A DNA stretch of 64,000 bases, taken from NCBI GenBank assembly GCA_002163155.1, contig MAAO01000006.1, forward strand, positions 186,001-250,000, in the 5' to 3' direction. How positions within the stretch are numbered: position 1 is the stretch's first letter; each line of letters starts with the position of its first letter. The translations under genes were made by a program, and so were the position numbers. Under the pieces are notes generated by a model. That model ran no database searches. It had not been told where the DNA came from and was given only the letters and a program-made list of their open reading frames with translations. This DNA comes from Halobacteriovorax marinus (GTDB lineage: Bacteria > Bdellovibrionota > Bacteriovoracia > Bacteriovoracales > Bacteriovoracaceae). Shown here one piece after another: positions 52,816 to 62,521 of the stretch.

Positions 52816-53002
52816 GTTTTTAAAACATCTGCTGGTTATTGGCAAGTTAAAATTCTTCATTTCTTTTGATGCTTTTTACAAAGTGATTAATTTCGGTAGC
52901 TTATTCATAATTTCAAGGGGTTATCTGTTTGTGAAATGGTAACAGCAGGCGTATGATCGTGTGGATTTTTCATAGCTCAATAAACAAAGAAAAGGATTCT
53001 AT

Positions 53003-53854
53003 ATGTCTGAAATTAAAACTATCGGTGTCGTTGGCGCTGGTCAAATGGGGCGAGGAATTGCTCAGGTTGCAGCAATGTCTGATTTTGAAGTGGTTATTTT
53101 TGATATTTCTGAAGGAGGCTTAAATTCCGGACTTCAATTTATTGAAAAACAACTTAAAAGAGGTGTTGATAAAGGTAAGTGGGATGATTCTTTTGTTACC
53201 AAAACACAATCAAAACTAAAGGGTGTAACTTCAATAGCTGACTTAGGTTCTTGTGACCTTATTATTGAAGCAGCTACAGAAAATAAGAAAATTAAATTTG
53301 AGATATTTAGACAAATTGATGAAGTGGCAAAGCCCGGTGCTATTCTTGCTACTAACACTTCCTCAATCTCTATAACTGAAATTGCAGCGGTAACGAAGAG
53401 ACCGGAGTTTGTAGCTGGAATGCACTTTATGAACCCAGTTCCTGTAATGAAATTAGTTGAAACCATAACTGGTCTAGAAACAAGTAGCGATACTATTAAA
53501 ACTGTTGAAGCTGTTTCTGAAAAAATGGGAAAAACGGTAGTTAGAGCAGATGACGTGGCGGGGTTTGCTGTGAATCGAATTCTCATGCCAATGATTAATG
53601 AAGCTTTCTACACTCTCTATGAAGGCGTAGCAGATGCTAAAGGTATTGATAATGCCATGAAGTTAGGTTGTAACCAACCAATGGGTCCATTAGAACTGGC
53701 AGACTTCATAGGCCTCGATACTTGTCTCGCAATTATGGAAGTTCTAAATGAAGGATTAGGTGATACGAAGTATAGACCATGTCCACTTCTTAAAAAATAT
53801 GTAGCAGCTGGTCGTTTTGGACGTAAAGTAGGAAAGGGTGTTTATGAATACTAA
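53003..53854 (+). CDS. 3-hydroxybutyryl-CoA dehydrogenase
   Basis: 283 aa. NAD-binding loop [15 protein letters not shown] at the start, [14 protein letters not shown] and the 3HCDH segment [15 protein letters not shown] with the catalytic His, then [15 protein letters not shown] in the C-terminal domain. It oxidises/reduces acetoacetyl-CoA and 3-hydroxyacyl-CoA. AAAGGA ribosome site. Overlaps the crotonase gene by 11 bp. Confidence 0.93.
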   Translation: MSEIKTIGVVGAGQMGRGIAQVAAMSDFEVVIFDISEGGLNSGLQFIEKQLKRGVDKGKWDDSFVTKTQSKLKGVTSIADLGSCDLIIEAATENKKIKFEIFRQIDEVAKPGAILATNTSSISITEIAAVTKRPEFVAGMHFMNPVPVMKLVETITGLETSSDTIKTVEAVSEKMGKTVVRADDVAGFAVNRILMPMINEAFYTLYEGVADAKGIDNAMKLGCNQPMGPLELADFIGLDTCLAIMEVLNEGLGDTKYRPCPLLKKYVAAGRFGRKVGKGVYEY

Positions 53855-54632
53855 TTTTGAAACAATTACTTTTGAGGATCAGGATGATTTTGGAGTTCTT
53901 ACTTTAAACCGTCCCGATAAATTAAACGCCTTAAATCTAAAAGTTCTAAGTGAGTTAAAAGAAATTTTAACTTCATTAAAATCATCTTCTATAAAAGGAA
54001 TGGTTTTTACTGGAGCTGGAGAGAAAGCTTTTATCGCAGGTGCAGATATTGCTGAGATGTCCGACATGACTGTCGAGCAGGCAAAGGAATTTGGCGAGCT
54101 TGGTCAATCAGTGACTTTATTATTTGAAGAGTTACCGTTCCCTGTTATTGCAGCGGTTAATGGATTCGCGCTCGGTGGTGGATGTGAAATGGCCATGAGT
54201 TGCGATTTTATTTATGCTAGTGAAGCTGCTGTTTTTGGTCAACCTGAAGTAAAACTTGGCCTAATACCCGGTTTTGGTGGTACTCAGAGACTAGCAAAAA
54301 TCATTGGTAGAAATTTCGCAAAAGAAATTATTTACTCAGGAAGAAATGTGGCTCTTTCTGAAGCGAAAGAATTAGGACTTGTTGTAAAGAGTTTTGCTAA
54401 TAAAGAAGAGTTAATGGCCGGTGCTTTTAAAACTCTTGGGAAAATATCTCGCAATTCTCCGAAGGCCATAGCAATTTCTAAATCTGTTATGAATGACGGA
54501 AATGACCTCACGGTCTCTTTAGGATTAAAAGTTGAGTTAGAACAATTTAGCGAAATCTTTGGTTCTGAAGATAAGAAAGAAGGATGTCAGGCCTTCGTTG
54601 AAAAAAGAGCAGCAAACTTTACAGGTAAATAA
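53844..54632 (+). CDS. Enoyl-CoA hydratase/isomerase (crotonase family)
   Basis: 262 aa from the ATG at 53844 (GGAAAGGG five bases upstream). Oxyanion loop [14 protein letters not shown] and [15 protein letters not shown], with Glu in [20 protein letters not shown] (both catalytic glutamates, ExxxG). It hydrates crotonyl-CoA-type substrates between the flanking dehydrogenases. Confidence 0.93.
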   Translation: MNTNFETITFEDQDDFGVLTLNRPDKLNALNLKVLSELKEILTSLKSSSIKGMVFTGAGEKAFIAGADIAEMSDMTVEQAKEFGELGQSVTLLFEELPFPVIAAVNGFALGGGCEMAMSCDFIYASEAAVFGQPEVKLGLIPGFGGTQRLAKIIGRNFAKEIIYSGRNVALSEAKELGLVVKSFANKEELMAGAFKTLGKISRNSPKAIAISKSVMNDGNDLTVSLGLKVELEQFSEIFGSEDKKEGCQAFVEKRAANFTGK

Positions 54633-54643
54633 AGGATATTAGT

Positions 54644-55786
54644 ATGAGCGTAATGCATGATTATCAAGAGATTCGTGATTTAGTAGCAAAGTTCACAGAT
54701 AGTGAAGTGGCACCACTAGGGGCCCAAATTGATAGAGAAGGAAAAATTCCTGAAAGCCTTGTTAAGATGCTTGGAGAGAATGGTTTTCTTGGAAGTTATG
54801 TTCCTGAAGAGTACGGTGGAGCCGGAATGGACTACACTTCTTACTCAATCATTGTCGAAGAAATTTCAAGAGGCTGTGCTTCGACTGGTGTTTTAATCTC
54901 TGCTCATACTTCTCTTTGTATTTATCCTATACTTGCCTATGGTAATGAAGAACAAAAGAAAAAGTTTCTTCCAAAGCTCGCTAGTGGTGAGCATATTGGT
55001 TGTTTCTGTTTAAGTGAACCTAATGCTGGTTCTGATGCAGGGTCATTGACAACTTTTGCTGAAGATAAAGGTGATTACTATGAAATCACAGGAACAAAGA
55101 ATTTTATAACAAATGGTAAAGAAGCCAATATTGCCATTGTTTTTGCCAAAACGACGAAAACAGATAATTACAAAGGAATTTCAGTATTTATCGTTGATAC
55201 TAGTGCTGAAGGTTTCGAAGTTATGAAGTGCGAAGATAAACTTGGAATTAGAGGATCTTCAACAGCACAGATTGCCCTTGATAAGGTGAAAGTACCAAAA
55301 GAAAACCTTCTTGGTGTTTACCAAAAAGGTTTCTCCATTGCTATGGGAACTCTTGACGGTGGGAGAATCGGAATTGCTTCTCAGGCCCTAGGTATTGCAG
55401 AAGCAGCTTTCAAATATGCCTTAAGATATTCAAATGAGAGAGTACAATTTGGTAAGCCATTATCAAATCTTCAAGCTATTCAGTTCATGCTTGCTGATAT
55501 GAGTACAAAAATTGCAGCATCAAGACTTCTTATTTTTGAATCTTCACAATTAAAAGATAAAGGGCTCCCATATTCTAAGCAATCAGCACATGCGAAGTTG
55601 TTTGCTTCTGAATCGGCCATGTGGATCACGACAAAAGCGATCCAGATTTGTGGTGGAAATGGTTACACGAAAGAGTATCCAGTAGAAAGATTTTTTCGCG
55701 ATGCAAAGATTACTGAAATTTATGAAGGGACTTCTGAAATTCAGAGAATTGTTATTGCGACGAGTGAGCTTAAAGAAATTCAGTAA
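54644..55786 (+). CDS. Short-chain acyl-CoA dehydrogenase
   Basis: 380 aa FAD enzyme. [14 protein letters not shown] and KNFITNG are the ACAD signatures; RERV-type segment [20 protein letters not shown] and the C-terminal catalytic base in [12 protein letters not shown] (Glu). Typical butyryl-CoA dehydrogenase length. With the two genes upstream it forms an operon for oxidation or reduction of C4 acyl-CoA. Confidence 0.93.
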   Translation: MSVMHDYQEIRDLVAKFTDSEVAPLGAQIDREGKIPESLVKMLGENGFLGSYVPEEYGGAGMDYTSYSIIVEEISRGCASTGVLISAHTSLCIYPILAYGNEEQKKKFLPKLASGEHIGCFCLSEPNAGSDAGSLTTFAEDKGDYYEITGTKNFITNGKEANIAIVFAKTTKTDNYKGISVFIVDTSAEGFEVMKCEDKLGIRGSSTAQIALDKVKVPKENLLGVYQKGFSIAMGTLDGGRIGIASQALGIAEAAFKYALRYSNERVQFGKPLSNLQAIQFMLADMSTKIAASRLLIFESSQLKDKGLPYSKQSAHAKLFASESAMWITTKAIQICGGNGYTKEYPVERFFRDAKITEIYEGTSEIQRIVIATSELKEIQ

Positions 55787-55799
55787 TGCTTGCTGAATT

Positions 55800-55805
55800 T
55801 TGACA
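55800..55805 (+). promoter_or_regulatory. Possible -35 element before histone-like gene
   Basis: TTGACA at 55800-55805 with CATAAA 19 bp downstream (55825-55830) as a weak -10. This would make the histone-like gene independent of the acyl-CoA operon. Confidence 0.3.
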
Positions 55806-55921
55806 ATAATGATACGAATTAAACCATAAATTATTGAATTACGAAGCTCTGCTTGACGCAGGGTTTCTCTTTTATAAATCGGGATGTCGACTTGTTTAAG
55901 AAGATCTTGGAGAATATTGGA

Positions 55922-56860
55922 ATGGCCAAAAAGAAAACGACTAAGAAAGTAGCCAAAAAAGTTGCTAAGAAAGCTCCAGCCAAAAAAGCTGCGAAGAAAA
56001 AAGTTGCTAAGAAGGCTCCAGCTAAGAAAGTTGCTAAAAAAGTTACAAAGAAAGTTGCTAAAAAAGCTCCCGCAAAGAAAGTTGCTAAAAAAGTAGCTAA
56101 GAAAGTTGTAGCTAAAAAAGCTCCCGCAAAGAAAGTTGCTAAGAAAGTAGCTAAGAAAGTTGTAGCTAAAAAAGCTCCAGCTAAAAAAGTAGCTAAGAAA
56201 GTTGTAGCTAAAAAAGCTCCAGCTAAAAAAGTAGCTAAGAAAATTGTAGTTAAGAAAGCTGAACCTGTTAAAAAAGTTAAAGCTGTAAAAAAGATTGAAG
56301 CTAAGAAAGTTGAATCTACTCCAGTTGTTGCTAAGGCAGTAAAAGCACCAAAAGCACCAAAAAAAGTTAAAGCTAAGAAAGTATCAAAAGAAGAAATAAA
56401 GGAAGTTAAAGAGCAAATTACTGAAGAAGTTATTGCTCTTTCTGACGACTTTTCATTGAATGATATTTTTGGTGCTATTAGGTCTTTAGATTTCTTTATT
56501 GACGGTGTTGATGAATGTCTTGAAAAGAGATGTGATAACCCGGTATCTACAGTTGGTTACTGTCGTTTTCATTACATTAAGAATTGGAAAGATATTAAAA
56601 GAAGAAATTCAATTTTAGAAGAAGGTAAACTTCAACTATTCATTGAAGAGCTTTCATCGAAGTACACTCAGAAAAACCTTGAATCAATTCTAGAAGACTT
56701 ATCTAATGAAAAGTCTTTCTTTGGTGTTTTAAAAGAATTAGGTATTGATGCAGGAGAAGTAGACTTTGATTTAAATGATGATTCTGAAGATGCAGACGAT
56801 TCAGATATTGCTTTTGAAAGAAAAGGAAGTAGTGCTAAGAATTACTTAAACGAAGAATAA
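55922..56860 (+). CDS. Histone H1-like lysine-rich protein with C-terminal Cys/His motif
   Basis: 312 aa from the ATG at 55922 (TTGGAG upstream); a TTG at 55853 is in frame but adds a sequence of unrelated character. Residues 1-155 are repeats of AKK, APAKK, VAKK and VVAKK, the composition of histone H1-like bacterial proteins. A globular, acidic C-terminal half follows, with CLEKRCDNPVSTVGYCRFHY (Cys199, Cys204, Cys214, His217), a possible zinc-binding motif. Strong positive and negative halves suggest DNA compaction plus protein contact. Confidence 0.75.
   Translation: MAKKKTTKKVAKKVAKKAPAKKAAKKKVAKKAPAKKVAKKVTKKVAKKAPAKKVAKKVAKKVVAKKAPAKKVAKKVAKKVVAKKAPAKKVAKKVVAKKAPAKKVAKKIVVKKAEPVKKVKAVKKIEAKKVESTPVVAKAVKAPKAPKKVKAKKVSKEEIKEVKEQITEEVIALSDDFSLNDIFGAIRSLDFFIDGVDECLEKRCDNPVSTVGYCRFHYIKNWKDIKRRNSILEEGKLQLFIEELSSKYTQKNLESILEDLSNEKSFFGVLKELGIDAGEVDFDLNDDSEDADDSDIAFERKGSSAKNYLNEE
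55930..56260 (+). repeat. Degenerate in-gene repeats encoding AKK/APAKK units
   Basis: Units such as GCTAAGAAAGTAGCTAAG and AAAGCTCCAGCTAAAAAA recur about ten times. Length variation by recombination is likely between strains. Confidence 0.7.
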
Positions 56861-56884
56861 ATTAATCATTGATATGTTTATAAT

Positions 56885-56913
56885 AAAGGCCTCGATTGAG
56901 GCCTTTTTTTTTT
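56885..56913. terminator. Rho-independent terminator after histone-like gene
   Basis: AAAGGCCTC-GATT-GAGGCCTTT followed by a long T run (to 56913) on the plus strand. Minus-strand reading gives a weaker T run; it also serves the convergent gene 56912-57349. Confidence 0.9.
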
Positions 56914-57349
56914 ACTGATTAAGAAGATTGTCTGCCATTAGGTGGAGACCTATATTTTCTCTCGAAATTTTATAAAAGAATTTGTGTCCTTTAAATTCTG
57001 CTTCAAGCCATTCAGCCTGGTAGTCGCTCCAGTCTTTGCTCGCAAAATAAACATCAAAAAATGAACCAATAGAGTCAACTAAATCATCAAGCATTTTTTC
57101 AGCTTCAGTCGAGTCATCTAGGTCTTTTGAAATAAAATAACTTACTGGAGTGATCTTGTCGTCTTTAGGGCTGACAAGGCTTGTGATAAATAAAAATTCA
57201 TCAGCATAGGTAGATCCATAGACTTCGAAAGTCTTTTCTACGTCATTACACTGACTTTCGTAGACTTCATTCAGAAGATCGCAGACCTTTTTAGTCCACT
57301 CTTTAGGAAGAGCAATAGGTTGAGTAGTCTGTTCTTTTCTCGATAGCAT
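56912..57349 (-). CDS. Hypothetical cytoplasmic protein
   Basis: 145 aa, no signal peptide or membrane segment, acidic. Predicted alpha/beta: WTKKVCDLLNEVYESQC, EFLFITSLVSPKDDKITP, SFFDVYFASKDWSDYQ. I do not recognise a family. Divergent from 57416. Confidence 0.5.
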   Translation of the reverse strand: MLSRKEQTTQPIALPKEWTKKVCDLLNEVYESQCNDVEKTFEVYGSTYADEFLFITSLVSPKDDKITPVSYFISKDLDDSTEAEKMLDDLVDSIGSFFDVYFASKDWSDYQAEWLEAEFKGHKFFYKISRENIGLHLMADNLLNQ

Positions 57350-57415
57350 TTATTACCTCTTTGAAGCTTTGTTATGGGAGATTTACACTATATAGAGGCA
57401 AGGAGCAAGGCTGTT

Positions 57416-57754
57416 ATGAGAACTATATTAATTGGAAATAAGAGAATCAAAGTTATTACTCATCAGAAATTTTCTAGTGAGGACTTATGGGATGAGTGCT
57501 GTTTCGAATTTAGAGAAATAGGACGCAGTGAACTTTCTTTTTCACGGCCTGTAGCTAAACTTACTCTCGATAAATTAGACTACTTAGAAATATTCTTTAA
57601 AATTGCCGGAAAATGGAAGAAATATAAAATTACTGAGCTAGTGCCAGTCTTAGAAGTTGAAGGTCAGACAGAGTATACCAAGGTGAGCTTTGAACTTCCT
57701 AAGAGTCAAAGGCCAGACTTCGAACAAAGTTTTCGCATTGCAAGATGTTGTTAA
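57416..57754 (+). CDS. Hypothetical protein
   Basis: 112 aa from the ATG at 57416, preceded by AAGGAG at 57400-57405; an ATG at 57374 gives 126 aa. The sequence is beta-rich (RTILIGNKRIKVITHQKF, LDYLEIFFKIAGKWKKYKI). Not recognised. It sits between the histone-like region and the thiolase gene. Confidence 0.5.
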   Translation: MRTILIGNKRIKVITHQKFSSEDLWDECCFEFREIGRSELSFSRPVAKLTLDKLDYLEIFFKIAGKWKKYKITELVPVLEVEGQTEYTKVSFELPKSQRPDFEQSFRIARCC

Positions 57755-57827
57755 TCATCCTTAGGCCTTACGAATTCAGTGCTGTATGGTTTAATGACGC
57801 AAAAAATTAATGCGAAAAGGAGACACT

Positions 57828-58994
57828 ATGTCAGTTTATATTCTATCAGGAGCAAGAACACCAAGTGGGAGTTTTCTTGGATCACTTTCTTCAGTTTCAG
57901 CACCAAAGCTTGGGGCAGTTGCTATTAAGGGAGCCGTTTCTAAGGCCAGTATTGATCCTTCTAAAGTAGAAGAAGTATTCATGGGGAATGTTGTGCAAGC
58001 GGGAGTAGGACAAGCTCCTGCAAGACAAGCAGCTATATTCTCAGAATTGTCTGAATCTGTTCCATGTACAACTGTAAACAAAGTTTGCGGCTCAGGATTA
58101 AAAACAATTATCATGGGTGCTCAATCAATTCTATGTGAAGATAATCAGCTTGTTGTTGCAGGCGGTATGGAAAATATGTCACTAGCTCCTCACTTAATCA
58201 TGAACTCTAGAACAGGAGTTTCTAAGTTTGGTGCGGCAGAAATGAAAGATGCTATGCAATGGGATGGGTTATGGGATGTTTATTCTGATCAACCTATGGG
58301 AAATTGTGCAGAAGAGTGTGTAAATAAGTTCAATTTTACAAGAGAACAAATGGACGCCTTTTCAATTGAATCGTTCAAGAGAGCTCAAAATTCTATTAAA
58401 GAGGGTATCTTTAAAGATGAGATCGTTCCTGTCGTAATTAAAAGTAGAAAAGGTGAAACTATAGTTGAAGAAGACGAAGGTCCTCTTAAAGCGAAGTTCG
58501 ATAAAATTCCTACTCTTCGTCCAGCCTTTAAAAAAGATGGAACTATTACTGCGGCAAATGCTTCAACTATCAATGATGGTGCAGCGGCAGTTGTTTTAGC
58601 AGGTGAAGAATACAAGGATCAAGCAAACTTTAAAATTGTTTCATGGGCAGGTCATGCTCAAAATCCTACTTGGTTTACTACAGCGCCAGCAGAGGCAATG
58701 AATAAGTCTCTAACAAAAGCAGGATTAAAAATCGAAGATATTGATTTATTTGAAATAAATGAAGCATTTGCAGTTGTTACAATGGCAGCAATGGAAGAAT
58801 TTAAAATTGACCATAGTAAAGTGAATGTTTTTGGTGGTGGAGTAAGTTTAGGTCACCCAATAGGATGCTCAGGAACTAGAATTGTAGTAACATTAATGAA
58901 TGCTATGGAAAAGAAGAATGCAAAGTATGGCATGGCCGCGATCTGTATTGGTGGTGGAGAAGCATTAAGTTTAATTATTGAAAAATTAAAATAG
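57828..58994 (+). CDS. Acetyl-CoA acetyltransferase (thiolase)
   Basis: 388 aa from the ATG at 57828 with AAAAGGAG five bases upstream. Thiolase signatures: NKVCGSGLKT (nucleophile Cys), NEAFAVV, and GGGVSLGHPIGCSGTRI (His and second Cys). It condenses or cleaves acetoacetyl-CoA, completing the C4 acyl-CoA cycle with genes at 53003-55786. Confidence 0.95.
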   Translation: MSVYILSGARTPSGSFLGSLSSVSAPKLGAVAIKGAVSKASIDPSKVEEVFMGNVVQAGVGQAPARQAAIFSELSESVPCTTVNKVCGSGLKTIIMGAQSILCEDNQLVVAGGMENMSLAPHLIMNSRTGVSKFGAAEMKDAMQWDGLWDVYSDQPMGNCAEECVNKFNFTREQMDAFSIESFKRAQNSIKEGIFKDEIVPVVIKSRKGETIVEEDEGPLKAKFDKIPTLRPAFKKDGTITAANASTINDGAAAVVLAGEEYKDQANFKIVSWAGHAQNPTWFTTAPAEAMNKSLTKAGLKIEDIDLFEINEAFAVVTMAAMEEFKIDHSKVNVFGGGVSLGHPIGCSGTRIVVTLMNAMEKKNAKYGMAAICIGGGEALSLIIEKLK

Positions 58995-59049
58995 CCGAAG
59001 GTATTTTTGGCTAAAATATAAAAACAGCTATAAGACAAAGAGAGAAATA

Positions 59050-60111
59050 ATGACAACGACCGCACGGAAGCAAGTCGCAAAAAAGTCAGGTATGAGATCG
59101 TTCAAACCTGGCGAGCAGATGTTTAATCAAAATGATCCTGCTGATTCGTTGTTTATTATTCAAAAAGGTCAGATACGTTTATATATTCCTAAAGGGCGAG
59201 GTTTTGTAGACCTCGCTATTCTTCGCTCGGGCGAAGTTATTGGTGAGATGGGCTTCTTTGATCAGTCGGCAAAGAGAAGAAGTTGTTCTGCATCTGCTCT
59301 GGTCTCTACAGAAGTCATCGAAATATCTTATAATGCCTTTGGTAAGACAATGGAAGGTTTGAACCCTTGGTTCAAAACTATTATTAATACATTGGCAGAT
59401 CGTTTAAGAAAAACAAATGCAAAAGTAAAAGAACTAGAGTCTAACTCTGTGGGAAGAGCTACGGGTGGAAGTGTAGGGGAATATGTATTCTTTCATACGA
59501 CTGACGTTACAAAATTTCTTTCCATGTTCTTCTTAATTATAAAATCTCATGGGGAAGTTAAAGAAGGAAAAATGGAGATTCATTTAAATAAAATGAAATT
59601 CTATCTCTTTGATGTTTTTAATTTACCAGAAGTGAAATTTGAAGAATTTATGAGACTTTGCACTGAGGGGCATTTTCTTGAATTAGCTGACGATGAAAAA
59701 GGTTTTCCAAAACTCATTCGTGTCTCCCACGTTGAGCAATTTAGAGAGATGGTGGTTTTCTTTAATACTCAAAGGGTAACTGATGACTCTAAGAAAATTA
59801 AAGTTTCTGCTAGATGTGAAGTTTTATTAGGTGCAATTCTTAGACAACTTTCTACTGCAGGAGTTGATAAAGATAAGTGGCAAGCTGATATCTCAACTAT
59901 TTTAAATGACTTTAAACAACAAGGTGTAAATGTTTCTGATGAAGATTTAAGAGATGCTGTCAGTTGTGGTTTATGTGAGGATATCTTAGTTGGAGAAGGA
60001 AATAAACTTACTTCAGTCATTAATTACACTAAACTCAAAAAGCTATTTCCTTCAATACGTATGATGAATGCTGTAACAAAAGTTAATGACACTAAATCTG
60101 GTCATAAATAG
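59050..60111 (+). CDS. Cyclic nucleotide-binding (CAP_ED) domain protein
   Basis: 353 aa. An N-terminal cNMP-binding fold (about 15-130): FKPGEQMFNQNDPADSLFIIQKGQIRL, GEVIGEMGFFDQSAKRRS. The C-terminal 200 residues are helical with no HTH seen; segment LLGAILRQLSTAG may form part of a helical bundle. It may respond to cAMP or c-di-GMP. No family for the C-terminus. Confidence 0.78.
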   Translation: MTTTARKQVAKKSGMRSFKPGEQMFNQNDPADSLFIIQKGQIRLYIPKGRGFVDLAILRSGEVIGEMGFFDQSAKRRSCSASALVSTEVIEISYNAFGKTMEGLNPWFKTIINTLADRLRKTNAKVKELESNSVGRATGGSVGEYVFFHTTDVTKFLSMFFLIIKSHGEVKEGKMEIHLNKMKFYLFDVFNLPEVKFEEFMRLCTEGHFLELADDEKGFPKLIRVSHVEQFREMVVFFNTQRVTDDSKKIKVSARCEVLLGAILRQLSTAGVDKDKWQADISTILNDFKQQGVNVSDEDLRDAVSCGLCEDILVGEGNKLTSVINYTKLKKLFPSIRMMNAVTKVNDTKSGHK

Positions 60112-60129
60112 TTACTAGGCACTTCTTTT

Positions 60130-61578
60130 TTAATTCCCTGATGTTAAATATGTTACATTACAAGTTTGGGCGTTACTGTAAACAGCGTTAGCCGACAATT
60201 TTACAAAGTAACCAGACTGATAATTACCAGGAGTTTTTGGAGCAAAATTACTTGGTGAAGTAATTTTAATATTCTTATTCGAAGTGTATTTAGGATTTCC
60301 TGAAGACTTTTCAAGAGACCAGCTACTCGTGCTTAATTTTACACCATCAATAAAAACATCAATACTACTTTCCTGTGGTTTGTTGGGAATATGACAGTAA
60401 CCGAAGTAGTCCCTTGGCGCCTGATAATCGACTTTTAAGCAGCTTGGATAAATTATCTCAGCAGAACCATTCAATTTTATCACATGACCAGTGTAAGGTT
60501 CTCCTGACGTAGGGAAGTATCTTGTATCTCTATTGTTTTGAATACCTTCGTAAGTGAAGCCACTACTAGAACTTTCGAAAACGGGACTTCCATTATCTCT
60601 TGTTACGACAATTGTACTGGGATCAATCTCTACATTACTTCCAGCAACCGGCCAGTAGTTATATCTGTGTTTTATAACTTGATCAGCTATGACGCTATTT
60701 ACTTGGTCGAAAATACTAGCATAGTTTTCTGCACAGATGTCTGTGAAGTCTGTTTGAATATAACCTTGAGCTGAAGCAATATTTTGCGACATAGTTCGGT
60801 AAACTTTATTGGCCTCAAAGTAACTTTGACAATTATAAGAAGGAGCTATAGTTAGCATTCTCATCATTGAAGAATTTAGTTTTGGAGCGTTTGAGCAAGT
60901 TGAATTATACATTGAGTTTGAATTACGAAGAGAGCCTCCTGCGTATCCGCCTTTTAAACAAAGAAGATCGTGAGAAAGTCCATTTGCGTAATTTATTTTT
61001 TGCGAATTTGTTGCACCATAGTTTCCAGTAACAAAGGAGTTGTCATCCTCATTGGACATAATAATAACGACTGTATAAGAATTTTGTCTAAAAATACCAT
61101 TTGAAATATTTGTTCTTAAAAGATCTCTTGCTCTCTTAGCTCCTGATTCGGAATTTCCTGAAACTGATGGGAAAGAGGAGATGATAGATGCTGCATTACT
61201 CTTATCAATGACTGATACACCTGAGGGAAATGATCCAGCTCTACTGAAGAAGTAGGAGTTAGAGTTTCCTGAGCCAATTAGAGGCGCCATCATAACTTGA
61301 TAGTCAAAACGGTCAGAAATATAGTTAATGACATTATTTAATGCGTTTTTCGTACTACTTGAAATATATTTCGTTGAAGTAGAGTTGTCCCATATAAAAA
61401 GTAAGTCAACTGGAGGTCTAATTTGTGTGAAATCAGAGCATACAAAGGTACTTCCGGTGGCAACTGGTGTTGTTGAAATAGTTGCATTCTTCTTTCCCAC
61501 TCCAAATTGATCTGGATTACAGGACCCAAGCACTAGAGTAATAAGAATAAGAAACCATTTTGTATTATTTTTAATCAT
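60130..61578 (-). CDS. Lipoprotein with VWA-like domain
   Basis: 482 aa, lipobox LGSC (Cys20). A VWA-like N-terminal part follows: PVDLLFIWDNSTSTKYISSS, where DNSTS matches the MIDAS pattern DxSxS, then VVIIMSNEDDNSF as the second strand. The C-terminal half (about 310-480) is beta-rich with cysteines. It would face the periplasm or outside, perhaps mediating adhesion. Confidence 0.68.
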   Translation of the reverse strand: MIKNNTKWFLILITLVLGSCNPDQFGVGKKNATISTTPVATGSTFVCSDFTQIRPPVDLLFIWDNSTSTKYISSSTKNALNNVINYISDRFDYQVMMAPLIGSGNSNSYFFSRAGSFPSGVSVIDKSNAASIISSFPSVSGNSESGAKRARDLLRTNISNGIFRQNSYTVVIIMSNEDDNSFVTGNYGATNSQKINYANGLSHDLLCLKGGYAGGSLRNSNSMYNSTCSNAPKLNSSMMRMLTIAPSYNCQSYFEANKVYRTMSQNIASAQGYIQTDFTDICAENYASIFDQVNSVIADQVIKHRYNYWPVAGSNVEIDPSTIVVTRDNGSPVFESSSSGFTYEGIQNNRDTRYFPTSGEPYTGHVIKLNGSAEIIYPSCLKVDYQAPRDYFGYCHIPNKPQESSIDVFIDGVKLSTSSWSLEKSSGNPKYTSNKNIKITSPSNFAPKTPGNYQSGYFVKLSANAVYSNAQTCNVTYLTSGN

Positions 61579-61747
61579 GCTGACCTCAAAATAATTATAT
61601 ATCGTAACTCCTATCGGTTAGTTTGATTAAAACTTGAGTAGAACTCTAAGACTTAGTGCTAAGTAGGGAAAATTTTTAGCGTATGCCACCACATTTCAAA
61701 GAGTTAAAATGAAATATAGATTAAGTATTTACTCTTGGAGAATAAGA

Positions 61748-62521
61748 ATGACTAGTTGGTATTACGTACAAGGAAAAGACCGTGTTGGCCCAGTTGAAGA
61801 GGTTGAATTAGGGAATCTTCTTCAAAATGGTATCTTAAATTCGGAGAGTTATATTTGGACTAAAGGTTTTGATAACTGGAAGAAGTTTAACGAAGTTTCA
61901 GAACTAGACCATGTATTAAATGCAGCAGGGTCGGTTGATGATGCTTTAGAAGAAGCGGATGAGTCGCTTGATTGGCAGACAGTATCTAAGTCTGAAAAAC
62001 TTTTCATGATTAAAATAGGAATAGATAGAGGATCGGAAGAAGTTGAATATGGTCCTTATAGTTTAAATGAACTTTCTAAAGCTTATAGTGAAAAAAGAAT
62101 CAATGAAAAAACACTTTTGTTTGTTCCTGGTCAAATGCAAGAATGGGGCTTTCTAGCTGACATTCCAGTGTTTGAAGAACTCTTTGATACCCTGCCTCCC
62201 GTTATAGATGAAATAGATAGAAGAAAAAACTCTCGAAAACCATTTGTTGCGCGAATGTTCTTTCATGATGAAGAGAAATTATTTGAAGGAGTCTGTAGAG
62301 ACATTTCAATAGGTGGTCTTCAAATATTAGTTTCTGAATTTCCTGGAAGTGTAGGAGATGATGTCTCAATGAATGTTCATCCTGATAACTCAGACTACTG
62401 CTTTACTGCTAAAGGGCAAATTGTAAGAATTTTAGATGGAGGACAAGGCTTTTCTTTAAGGTTTATGAATCTTACTGAAGAGGCGAAGAGTTCAATTGAT
62501 AATTATGTTAACAGAAACTAG
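61748..62521 (+). CDS. GYF_2-GYF_2-PilZ domain protein
   Basis: 257 aa from the ATG at 61748 (TTGGAG at 61735-61740). Two GYF_2 domains (about 4-50 with WYYVQGKDRVGPVEE and WTKGFDNWKKF; about 100-143 with EYGPYSLNELS) are followed by a PilZ domain (158-255). The c-di-GMP motifs are intact: RKNSR (159-163) and DISIGG (185-190). So it is a likely c-di-GMP receptor with protein-binding modules. The alpha/beta hydrolase-like gene overlaps its end. Confidence 0.85.
   Translation: MTSWYYVQGKDRVGPVEEVELGNLLQNGILNSESYIWTKGFDNWKKFNEVSELDHVLNAAGSVDDALEEADESLDWQTVSKSEKLFMIKIGIDRGSEEVEYGPYSLNELSKAYSEKRINEKTLLFVPGQMQEWGFLADIPVFEELFDTLPPVIDEIDRRKNSRKPFVARMFFHDEEKLFEGVCRDISIGGLQILVSEFPGSVGDDVSMNVHPDNSDYCFTAKGQIVRILDGGQGFSLRFMNLTEEAKSSIDNYVNRN

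Noticed and set aside
55853-55921. Longer N-terminus for the histone-like protein from TTG 55853
   Set aside because: The added 23 residues have no lysine-repeat character and the ATG at 55922 has its own ribosome site.
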